From NCBI GenBank assembly GCA_017545095.1, contig JAFYCU010000199.1:1-6167 (forward strand): a stretch of 6,167 nt of DNA. Reading direction: 5' to 3'. Below, piece by piece: positions 1 through 6,057 of the stretch (the first letter of the stretch is position 1; every line of letters begins with the position of its first letter). The DNA comes from Muribaculaceae bacterium. GTDB taxonomy: Bacteria; Bacteroidota; Bacteroidia; Bacteroidales; Muribaculaceae. The position numbers were made by a program, and so were the translations under genes. The notes beneath the pieces are model-generated. The model worked only from the letters and a program-made list of their open reading frames with translations, searched no databases and was not told the origin of the DNA.

Positions 1-654
1 AGTGAGAACGCCAATGGACGCGATGTCTACATGATTTATGAGCCTATGGCTGCTGCGTTGGGTATCGGACTCGATGTGCTGGCTCCCGAGGGCAACATGA
101 TTGTCGACATCGGTGGCGGAACAACCGAAATCGCTGTTATCTCGCTCGGAGGCATCGTGAGCAACAAGAGCATCCGCATCGCCGGCGACGACCTCACGGC
201 CGACATCCAGGAGCACATGCGCCGCGCCCACAACGTCAAGGTGGGAGAGCGAACCGCCGAGCTGATTAAGATTAATGTGGGTTCGGCGCTCACAACCCTT
301 GCCGACCCCCCCGAAGACTATGTTGTGCATGGTCCCAACCAGATGACCGCACTCCCCATGGAGGTGCCAGTGTCGTATCAGGAGGTGTGCCACTGCATCG
401 AGAAGTCGGTGAGCAAAATCGAGGCGGCTGTGCTCAGCGCACTCGAGCAAACGCCTCCCGAGCTGTATGCCGACATCGTCAAGAATGGTGTCTATCTCAC
501 GGGTGGAGGTGCTCTGCTCCGCGGACTTGACAAGCGCCTCACCGACAAAATCGGCATCCAGTTCCATGTGGCCGAAGACCCCTTGCATGCTGTGGCTAAG
601 GGCACCGGCGTGGCACTGAAAAACATCAAGCACTTCCAGTTCTTGAAACGGTGA
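1..654 (+). CDS. mreB: MreB, actin-like rod-shape protein (3' part; start lies before the window)
   Basis: C-terminal 217 residues of MreB; the frame is open from base 1 and ends at TGA 652-654. MreB is a bacterial actin that forms ATP-dependent membrane-bound filaments and positions the elongation machinery. Visible codon numbers: YEPMAAALG at 13-21 is the conserved actin-fold segment containing the glutamate (E14) linked to ATP hydrolysis. DIGGGTTEIAV at 36-46 is the second phosphate-binding loop. LTGGGALLRGL at 166-176 is the adenosine-binding motif. VAEDPLHAVAKGTG near the end matches the family C terminus. Family members are about 340 aa, so roughly 120 residues, including the first phosphate loop, are missing to the left. 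No frameshift or missing motif is seen in the visible part. It is the first visible gene of the elongation operon and is separated from mreC by 135 bases with a strong hairpin. Confidence 0.97.
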   Translation, partial: SENANGRDVYMIYEPMAAALGIGLDVLAPEGNMIVDIGGGTTEIAVISLGGIVSNKSIRIAGDDLTADIQEHMRRAHNVKVGERTAELIKINVGSALTTLADPPEDYVVHGPNQMTALPMEVPVSYQEVCHCIEKSVSKIEAAVLSALEQTPPELYADIVKNGVYLTGGGALLRGLDKRLTDKIGIQFHVAEDPLHAVAKGTGVALKNIKHFQFLKR

Positions 655-789
655 TAGCGGTTACGGTGTAGGGTCTTAGTTTTCAGGTGTGGGATGTTGC
701 TGCCGCATGATAATCATCATGCGGCATCTGTCGCCAAACATTTATCTGAAATCTAACATCACACATTAATCTCACATCGCATATCCTCG
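655..789 (+). promoter_or_regulatory. mreB-mreC intergenic leader
   Basis: 135-base non-coding spacer, the longest gap inside the operon. It holds the perfect hairpin at 701-726. After it comes an AT-rich leader with two near-identical 11-mers, AATCTAACATC (750-760) and AATCTCACATC (768-778), which differ at one base and start 18 bases apart. No Shine-Dalgarno motif precedes mreC, as is usual in Bacteroidota. TAGTTTTC at 677-684 resembles the TAnnTTTG -7 box of this phylum with one mismatch, but no -33 partner is evident, so I do not call a promoter. Confidence 0.5.
701..726 (+). terminator. Perfect 11-bp hairpin between mreB and mreC (terminator-like or processing element, no T-tract)
   Basis: TGCCGCATGAT at 701-711 and its exact reverse complement at 716-726 are separated by the 4-base loop AATC. 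The stem is long and has no mismatch. The following bases (TCTGTCGCCAAAC) carry no T run, so it is not a textbook intrinsic terminator. It could attenuate read-through, protect the mreB mRNA 3' end to set an MreB excess over MreC/MreD, or bind a dimeric regulator as DNA. The hairpin is directly visible; its role is inferred. Confidence 0.55.
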
Positions 790-1749
790 ATGAACAATCT
801 GCTCAATTTCTTTGTCAAGCACAGCGCTTGGTTCGTGTTCATAATCTATATGATCCTGAGCCTTGTGCTCTTGCTGCGCGACAATCCCTATCAGCAGAGC
901 GTCTATCTCACCTCGGCCAATGCCGCCACGGCCACCGTATATGAAGCGATGAGCGCGGTGACCAGTTATTTTCATCTCCACGACATCAACGAAGACCTGC
1001 AAGAGCGCAACGCGTTGCTCGAAATGGAGGTGGTTTCCCTGCGCGACCGTGTCAAGGACCTGCAGATGCTCGTGAGCGACAGTGCTTTCAATCAGCTGCC
1101 GGTCATGCAACACTTCGACTTCGTGATGGCTCGAGTCATCAGCAACAGCATTGCTCAGCCCCACAACTATATTACCATCAACCGTGGCGCAAACCAAGGC
1201 GTGAAACCGCAGATGGGGGTGGTGGACCAGAATGGTGTGGTGGGTGTCGTCAATGTGGTAGGCCCCAATTCGGCACGCGTGATTTCGCTGCTGAATACCG
1301 ACCTCATGATTTCGTGCCGGCTCAAGAACCAAGAAGCCTTCGGGCCGCTCTCGTGGGACGGGCGCAGTCCGCAATATGCCGTGTTGCGCGAGATTCCCAA
1401 GCACATCCACTATCAGGTGGGCGACACCGTGCTCACCAGTGGCTTCTCCGACCTCTTCCCCGAGGGGCTCATCGTGGGCACCGTGGTGGGGAAGGCGCAG
1501 GTCGAGGACAACAGCTTTGCCTCGCTCAAGGTGAAACTCACCACCAACTTCAGCCAGTTGAGTGCCGTGCATGTGATTACCAACAGCATGAGCGATGAGC
1601 TCAGACAGCTCGAGCGCGACACCAATGCCGACTCCATCAAGGCACGTGCCGAAGCAGCCAGGGCACAGGCGCGGGCCGAGGCCAAAGCCAAGGCGAAGGC
1701 CGATGCCGCAGCGGCTGCCGACTCGGCAAGAAAGGGGGTGAAGCCATGA
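790..1749 (+). CDS. mreC: MreC, periplasmic rod-shape scaffold protein
   Basis: 319-aa bitopic inner-membrane protein that links cytoplasmic MreB to periplasmic PBP2/RodA; in the family, MreC binding activates PBP2. Short cytoplasmic N terminus, one membrane helix at about residues 13-29, and a heptad-rich dimerisation coiled coil at about 66-94 (INEDLQERNALLEMEVVSLR). The two-lobed beta domain covers about 112-270, with family segments NYITINRGANQGVKPQMGVV, QNGVVGVV (147-154) and PEGLIVGTVV (224-233). The last ~40 residues form an Ala/Lys/Arg/Glu-rich tail beyond the usual domain end. ATG 790 is the only possible start: an in-frame TAA at 754-756 precedes it with no other start between. The stop overlaps the mreD start (ATGA, 1746-1749), implying translational coupling. 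Confidence 0.96.
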   Translation: MNNLLNFFVKHSAWFVFIIYMILSLVLLLRDNPYQQSVYLTSANAATATVYEAMSAVTSYFHLHDINEDLQERNALLEMEVVSLRDRVKDLQMLVSDSAFNQLPVMQHFDFVMARVISNSIAQPHNYITINRGANQGVKPQMGVVDQNGVVGVVNVVGPNSARVISLLNTDLMISCRLKNQEAFGPLSWDGRSPQYAVLREIPKHIHYQVGDTVLTSGFSDLFPEGLIVGTVVGKAQVEDNSFASLKVKLTTNFSQLSAVHVITNSMSDELRQLERDTNADSIKARAEAARAQARAEAKAKAKADAAAAADSARKGVKP

Positions 1750-2264
1750 CACGCACCATTTTGCAAATGGCCGTGCTCGCCGTTGTGCTCATTCTGGTGC
1801 AGGTGGTGTGCAGCAAAATCATCCTCTTCAATGTGGCCATGCCCATCGTGTTCATCTACCTGATCATGCGCCTGCCCATGAATTGGCATCACAATCTCAC
1901 CATGACCATCGCTTTCGTGGTGGGCTTGATTGTGGATGTGTTCAACAACACGCCGGGCATGAATGCCATGGCAAGCACCATCCTCGCCGGGGTGAGGCAT
2001 TCGGTGTTCAACGCCTACGTGCCGCGCGAGGACGAGATGGCCGAGCCCATTCCGTCGATCGACTCGCTCGGCTTCGCTGTTTATTTTAAGTATATGTTAT
2101 CGCTGGTACTCATCTATTGCACACTCATATTTTTCATTCAGGCGTTCACCCTGCGCGATGTGTTGCTCACCCTGACACGCATCTTGGCCAGCACGGTGCT
2201 CACAACCCTTGTGCTTTTAGGTGTCGACAGCTTAGTGAGTACACGCCGTGAGAAAGGACTATAA
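1746..2264 (+). CDS. mreD: MreD, integral-membrane rod-shape protein
   Basis: 172-aa, very hydrophobic protein of about five to six membrane helices, the usual size for MreD. It forms a complex with MreC in the inner membrane and is thought to balance MreC's activation of PBP2/RodA. The family signature GLIVD...TPG is at residues 60-71 (G60, D64, T69, P70, G71), at the cytoplasmic end of a helix. A polar loop at about 90-110 (PREDEMAEPIPSIDS) separates the two halves. It starts within the mreC stop codon (ATGA) and its last 17 bases overlap mrdA, so it sits inside a translationally coupled block. MreD sequences diverge strongly; the assignment rests on the signature, the topology and the position between mreC and mrdA. 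Bases about 2085-2145 are locally AT-rich compared with the rest of the operon. Confidence 0.93.
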   Translation: MTRTILQMAVLAVVLILVQVVCSKIILFNVAMPIVFIYLIMRLPMNWHHNLTMTIAFVVGLIVDVFNNTPGMNAMASTILAGVRHSVFNAYVPREDEMAEPIPSIDSLGFAVYFKYMLSLVLIYCTLIFFIQAFTLRDVLLTLTRILASTVLTTLVLLGVDSLVSTRREKGL

Positions 2265-4152
2265 CCTCGAAAAACGCAAGTTTGTCATTGGTGGCTTCAT
2301 CCTGGTTTTGGTGGTCATCTACATTTTCCGCCTGGGGGTGCTTCAGCTTGGCGAAAGCAAGTATAAGCTGAATGCCGATAGCAACGCCTTCCTCGACAAA
2401 ACCATCTACCCCTCGCGAGGGCTTATCTACGACCGCAACGGCAAGATGGTGGTCTATAACCAGCCTGCCTATGATGTGATGGTGATCCCCAATGATGTGC
2501 AACCTTTCGACACCATCGACTTTTGCAACACACTGCAAATCACCCGCGAGGAGTTCGACCGCCGCTGGGCGGCCATGAAGCGGGGGCGCAACTATTCGGC
2601 CTACACGCAGCAGGTGTTCATCAACCACATCTCGGCCGAGAACTACGGACGCCTGCAGGAGAAGCTCTTCATGTATCCGGGATTCTACATCGTGCAGCGC
2701 ATCTTGCGCCAATATGGCTACAGTTGTGGTGCCAACGTGCTGGGAAACATCCGCGAGGTGAACCAGGGCGACATCGATCGCGACAGCTACTATCGTCCGG
2801 GCGACTACATCGGCGATCTGGGCGTGGAAAAGAGTTACGAGCATTGGCTGCGCGGACGCAAGGGCAAGGAAGTGCTTATACGCGATGCACTGGGTAAAAT
2901 ACAAGGACACTATAACGATGGTGCCAACGATGTTACTCCGCAGGCCGGCAACGACCTCCACCTGAGTATCGACATCGAGTTGCAGGAACTGGGCGAGCAC
3001 ATGATGCAGGGCAAGGTGGGAGCCATCGTGGCCATCGAGCCTAAGACCGGCGAGGTGCTAGCGTTGGTGTCCAGCCCAAGTTACGACCCCGCGCTGCTCA
3101 TGGGCAACGACCGAGGCAAGAACTACGCCGCACTCATCCGCGACCCGCGCAAGCCGCTGTTCGACCGAAGCATCCAGGCGGCCTATCCTCCGGGTTCCAC
3201 GTTCAAGCCCACACAGGGGCTCATCTTCCTGCAAGAGGGCATCATCGACCTCTCCACGGCATTCCCCTGCAGCCGAGGATTCGTGAGCGGTGGAATGCGC
3301 GTGGGATGTCACGGACACGGGTCGCCGCTGCCGCTCAAGCCGGCCATTCAGACATCGTGCAACGCCTACTTCTGCTGGGGACTCAAGCGCATGCTCGACA
3401 ATCGCAAGAAATACAAATCCACAAGCGAGGCATTCGAGGTGTGGAAGCGGCACATGGTCTCGATGGGCTATGGCTACAGACTCAACATCGATCTGCCGCA
3501 CGAGAGCCGTGGGTTTATACCCAACAGCAAGTTCTACGACAAAAACAAAGGAGAGGGCAAGTGGAGCAGCTACAGCATCATCAGCGATGCCATCGGTCAG
3601 GGCGAAATTCTGGCCACTCCACTGCAAATTGCCAACCTGAGTGCCACCATCGCCAATCGTGGCTACTACATCACGCCCCACGTGGTGCGGCGCATCGACG
3701 GCGTGGGCGTGCTCAAGAAGTGTGTCGAACGCCACGACCCCACCATCGACAAGCAGTACTACACCGCCATTGCCGAGGGTATGCGCATGGCAGTCACCGG
3801 CGGCACCTGTCGAGGGGCCAACTTGCCGGGAATGGAGGTGTGTGGCAAGACGGGTACCGCGCAAAACCCCCACGGACGCGATCACTCGGTGTTTATGGGA
3901 TTTGCCCCCTTGAACGACCCCAAAATCGCCATCTGCGTGTTTGTCGAAAACGGTGGCTTTGGCGCCACCTTGGGGGTGCCCATCGGAGCGGTGATGATCG
4001 AGCGCTATCTGCATGGCGAAACCACACCCTCCATCCAGGCCAAGGCCAACCGCATGGCTTCAATCACCACCTACAGCGCCAAGCTCTACGGTCCCAAGCC
4101 CGGCACAGCCACCGTGAAACTCAAGCCCGACACGGTCAAGAAACCAGAATAG
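2248..4152 (+). CDS. mrdA: Penicillin-binding protein 2, elongation-specific transpeptidase
   Basis: 634-aa class B PBP, close to the 633 aa of E. coli PBP2. It crosslinks peptidoglycan made by RodA during elongation and is a beta-lactam target. One N-terminal membrane anchor (about 10-33) is followed by the pedestal/dimerisation domain beginning RGLIYDRNGK (57-66), then the transpeptidase domain. Catalytic motifs are intact: S317-T-F-K320 (nucleophile and general base), S370-C-N372 (SxN) and K534-T-G536. A Cys/His cluster (C341, C354, H355, H357, C371) surrounds the SxN motif. GTG 2248 is chosen because an in-frame TGA at 2236-2238 blocks anything earlier and the next Met (M67) would delete the anchor. 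It overlaps mreD by 17 bases, and rodA follows after 48 bases. The C-terminal tail after about residue 600 is Lys/Pro-rich and probably disordered. Confidence 0.97.
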   Translation: MRKDYNLEKRKFVIGGFILVLVVIYIFRLGVLQLGESKYKLNADSNAFLDKTIYPSRGLIYDRNGKMVVYNQPAYDVMVIPNDVQPFDTIDFCNTLQITREEFDRRWAAMKRGRNYSAYTQQVFINHISAENYGRLQEKLFMYPGFYIVQRILRQYGYSCGANVLGNIREVNQGDIDRDSYYRPGDYIGDLGVEKSYEHWLRGRKGKEVLIRDALGKIQGHYNDGANDVTPQAGNDLHLSIDIELQELGEHMMQGKVGAIVAIEPKTGEVLALVSSPSYDPALLMGNDRGKNYAALIRDPRKPLFDRSIQAAYPPGSTFKPTQGLIFLQEGIIDLSTAFPCSRGFVSGGMRVGCHGHGSPLPLKPAIQTSCNAYFCWGLKRMLDNRKKYKSTSEAFEVWKRHMVSMGYGYRLNIDLPHESRGFIPNSKFYDKNKGEGKWSSYSIISDAIGQGEILATPLQIANLSATIANRGYYITPHVVRRIDGVGVLKKCVERHDPTIDKQYYTAIAEGMRMAVTGGTCRGANLPGMEVCGKTGTAQNPHGRDHSVFMGFAPLNDPKIAICVFVENGGFGATLGVPIGAVMIERYLHGETTPSIQAKANRMASITTYSAKLYGPKPGTATVKLKPDTVKKPE

Positions 4153-4162
4153 CCCACAACCG

Positions 4163-4191
4163 CCATTATCCATTATCATCTATCCATTATC
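4163..4191 (+). repeat. Three CCATTATC octamers in the mrdA-rodA spacer
   Basis: CCATTATC occurs at 4163-4170, 4170-4177 and 4184-4191 within the 48-base, AT-rich spacer between mrdA and rodA. The first two copies share one base, giving a 7-base period; the third is shifted by TATC-like filler. The remaining spacer (CAATTAATTT) leads directly to the rodA ATG. There is no Shine-Dalgarno motif. The AT-rich, weakly structured leader may itself serve ribosome access in Bacteroidota. A simple-sequence or dispersed intergenic repeat is an alternative. Confidence 0.5.
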
Positions 4192-4200
4192 AATTAATTT

Positions 4201-5679
4201 ATGGAACTCCAGCAGCACGACAGCAACGGTGGTGGCAACCTGCTCAAACAGGTCGATTGGTTCACCCTGGTGCTCTACCTCATCCTCATTCTGGCCGGGG
4301 CCGTGAGCATCTTTGCCGCCAGCTACAATTTCGACAAATCCAGCTCGATGTTCGACTTCGACAGTTTCTCAGGCAAGCAGTTCATCTGGGCCGGGCTGTC
4401 GTTTATCCTGGGCTTGTCGCTGCTGCTCATCGACCGGCGCATCTACGAGGCTTATGCCTATCCCATCTATGGGGTGATGATCCTCGTGCTCATCGCCACG
4501 GCTTTTGTGGCACCCGATGTCAAGGGGTCGCGCTCGTGGCTGCATCTGGGACCCATGAGCATCCAGCCGGCCGAGTTTGCCAAGTTTGCCACCGCATTGG
4601 CGCTGGCCAAACTCTTCGGCACCTACGGCTTCCACCTCAACAACTGGCGCAACTATGCCATTGCCATCGGCATCATCATCTTGCCAATCTTGTGCATCAT
4701 TCTTGAAAAGGAGACGGGCACGGCACTGGTTTATACCTCGCTCATCTTCATGCTCTACCGCGAGGGAATGAGCGGCTTTGTGCTCTTCGCCGCTTTGTGC
4801 GCCATCACCTATTTCGTGCTCGTGCTCAAGTTCGCCGCTCTCACCATCATGGGCATTCCGCTGGGCATGTTTGTGGTGTTCATCGTCATCATGCTGCTCA
4901 CGGTGGCCATGCTCGCGTTCTATTGCCGCTCGTTCGAGCTCACGCGCAACGTGTTCCTGGGCTATCTTGCCTCAGGGCTCATTGCGGGCGTTTTGGCATG
5001 GTTCGGCATCGTCATCAACGGCTATGTGTTTTTCTTCACCGTTATCGGAGTGTCGTTAATCTATCTGCTTTTTGCCATGTTCCACAGCGACCTCCGAAAG
5101 GTGTTGCTCACCATCGGGTTTGCCGTGGCCTCGATAGCGTTCATCTTCTTGGTGGATGTGGCGTTCAACAATGTGCTGCAACCGCACCAAAAGACACGCA
5201 TCCTCGTCACGCTGGGCATCGAGGACGACCCCCGAGGTGTGGGCTACAACGTGAACCAAAGCAAAATCGCCATTGGGTCGGGTGGATTCCTTGGCAAGGG
5301 CTTCCTCAATGGCACACAGACCAAGCTCAAGTATGTGCCTGAGCAGCACACCGACTTCATCTTCTGCACCATCGGCGAGGAAGAAGGATTTGTGGGGTCC
5401 GCTTTGGTGCTGCTGGTGTTTCTCACGCTCATCCTGCGCATCATCGTCATTGCCGAGCGCCAGCACACCACCTTTGCGCGAATATATGCCTATTGTGTGG
5501 CCTGCTACCTCATCTTCCATGTCGCGGTCAACATTGGCATGGTGCTCGGCCTATGCCCAGTCATCGGCATCCCGCTGCCCTTCTTCAGCTACGGCGGCTC
5601 ATCGCTGTGGGGATTCACCTTCCTGCTATTTATCCTCCTCCGCATCGATGCCGACCGCAAAGCCTACGGCTCCTGGTAG
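4201..5679 (+). CDS. rodA: RodA, SEDS-family peptidoglycan glycosyltransferase
   Basis: 492-aa polytopic protein that polymerises lipid II into glycan strands as partner of PBP2. Family motifs in order: GSRSWLHLGPMSIQPAEFAK at 109-128, EKETGTALVY at 169-178 (where many homologues have PDxGT), DDPRGVGYNVNQSKIAIGSG from 342 (D343 fits the conserved catalytic-loop Asp of SEDS proteins), LGKGFLNGTQTKLKYVPEQHTDFIF downstream, and PFFSYGGSS at 460-468. E. coli RodA is about 370 aa; the extra ~100 residues lie between about 190 and 325 and look like four additional membrane helices, an even number that would keep the catalytic loop periplasmic. FtsW is the main alternative, but pairing with mrdA favours RodA. 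ATG 4201 is fixed by an in-frame TAA at 4195-4197. It is the last gene of the operon. Confidence 0.95.
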   Translation: MELQQHDSNGGGNLLKQVDWFTLVLYLILILAGAVSIFAASYNFDKSSSMFDFDSFSGKQFIWAGLSFILGLSLLLIDRRIYEAYAYPIYGVMILVLIATAFVAPDVKGSRSWLHLGPMSIQPAEFAKFATALALAKLFGTYGFHLNNWRNYAIAIGIIILPILCIILEKETGTALVYTSLIFMLYREGMSGFVLFAALCAITYFVLVLKFAALTIMGIPLGMFVVFIVIMLLTVAMLAFYCRSFELTRNVFLGYLASGLIAGVLAWFGIVINGYVFFFTVIGVSLIYLLFAMFHSDLRKVLLTIGFAVASIAFIFLVDVAFNNVLQPHQKTRILVTLGIEDDPRGVGYNVNQSKIAIGSGGFLGKGFLNGTQTKLKYVPEQHTDFIFCTIGEEEGFVGSALVLLVFLTLILRIIVIAERQHTTFARIYAYCVACYLIFHVAVNIGMVLGLCPVIGIPLPFFSYGGSSLWGFTFLLFILLRIDADRKAYGSW

Positions 5680-5696
5680 GAATGCGAGTAAAGGTC

Positions 5697-5748
5697 TCCC
5701 CAACCTCCGTGGGGTTTCCCCAAACCCCTCTCCTAAAGGAAGGGCTTT
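5697..5748 (+). terminator. GC-rich palindromic block after rodA: candidate terminator and REP-like repeat
   Basis: Several overlapping inverted repeats lie 18-69 bases past the rodA stop. CCCCA (5698-5702) pairs with TGGGG (5710-5714), followed by TTT. GGGG (5711-5714) can alternatively pair with CCCC (5718-5721). CCCT-C-TCCT (5726-5734) pairs with AGGA-A-GGG (5737-5744) with one bulged C, followed by CTTTCT. There is also a direct repeat, TCCCCAACC (5697-5705) and TCCCCAAACC (5717-5726). The position suits termination of the operon and of the converging - strand frame. The T-tracts are short, so efficiency is uncertain. The pattern resembles dispersed intergenic palindromes found in many Bacteroidota genomes (from memory). 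Confidence 0.5.
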
Positions 5749-5763
5749 CTGTTGAATGTCGAG

Positions 5764-5991
5764 TCATGTAGAGCCTTTGTATGGAAGTCTTATTTGTGTT
5801 CCCTTTCCTTGATGCATCTCCACAATCTCGCCGTTATCCCCGTAGAAATACGCGCTTTCATCGCGGTTGCGTCTTATGCTGTTTTCCATGCTCAGTATCT
5901 CGCGCTCCAGCTGCTTGGAATACCCGCGTTCCGTTGCCGCTTGCACCCTTGCCGGTGCGCTGTTGCGTGTCTTTCCGCTTGCCTTTACCAT
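5764..5991 (-). CDS. Hypothetical 75-aa protein, possibly a truncated fragment of a phage or toxin-associated domain
   Basis: A - strand frame from ATG at 5991-5989 to TGA at 5766-5764, converging on rodA. I do not recognise a named family. The product is hydrophilic, with a basic N terminus (MVKASGKTRNSAPARVQAAT), a probable helix at about 23-42 (KQLEREILSMENSIRR), then ESAYFYGDNGEIVEMHQGKG, which reads like a beta hairpin. That last part vaguely recalls the strand pair preceding the catalytic segment in some phage-head-associated or polymorphic-toxin domains; no catalytic residues follow because the frame stops. Codon choice (AGA, ATA, GGA, ACA, CAA) differs from the C/G-ending codons of the operon, suggesting foreign origin. 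An A-rich leader precedes the ATG (AAAATAATTCGCAAAATA), which favours a real start. It may be a degraded remnant; no membrane segment or signal peptide is seen. Confidence 0.45.
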   Translation of the reverse strand: MVKASGKTRNSAPARVQAATERGYSKQLEREILSMENSIRRNRDESAYFYGDNGEIVEMHQGKGTQIRLPYKGST

Positions 5992-6010
5992 TATTTTGCG
6001 AATTATTTTG
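5990..6010. repeat. Imperfect 12-base tandem repeat at the - strand start codon
   Basis: ATTATTTTG occurs at 5990-5998 and again at 6002-6010, with a 12-base period. On the - strand the copies read CAAAATAAT and fall directly on and before the ATG of the 75-aa frame, so they form its A-rich ribosome-access region. The repeat could be chance in AT-rich sequence. Confidence 0.4.
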
Positions 6011-6025
6011 TGGATTGAAAAAGTC

Positions 6026-6057
6026 TTTATTCAAGTTTCGCAGGTTGCATAGCTTTG
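6026..6057 (+). promoter_or_regulatory. Candidate Bacteroidota primary-sigma promoter reading out of the window
   Basis: TAGCTTTG at 6050-6057 fits the TAnnTTTG -7 consensus of the Bacteroidota primary sigma factor exactly. TTTA at 6026-6029 matches three of four bases of the TTTG -33 box, with a 20-base spacer in the expected range. The predicted transcription start is about 6062-6065, heading right towards a gene beyond the window. One exact -7 match is not rare by chance in a region this size, so confidence is limited. Confidence 0.35.

Noticed and set aside
677..684. TAGTTTTC as a -7 promoter box for mreC
   Set aside because: It has one mismatch in the box and no -33 element at the right distance inside the mreB end.
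772..1752. 326-codon open frame on the - strand opposite mreC, and similar long - strand frames opposite mrdA (2200-3000, 3058-4014)
   Set aside because: These are shadows of genes with C/G-rich third positions. Their His-rich translations come from reversed GTG/ATG codons, and the + strand has full family motifs.
288..2211. Exact 14-base repeat GCTCACAACCCTTG at 288-301 (mreB) and 2198-2211 (mreD)
   Set aside because: Both copies encode L-T-T-L with the operon's common codons; coincidence is the simplest explanation.
3306..4706. 466-codon + strand frame spanning the mrdA-rodA junction
   Set aside because: It is an off-frame reading of mrdA and rodA, rich in His/Arg/Gln, with no recognisable domain, and it is contradicted by intact catalytic motifs in the real frames.
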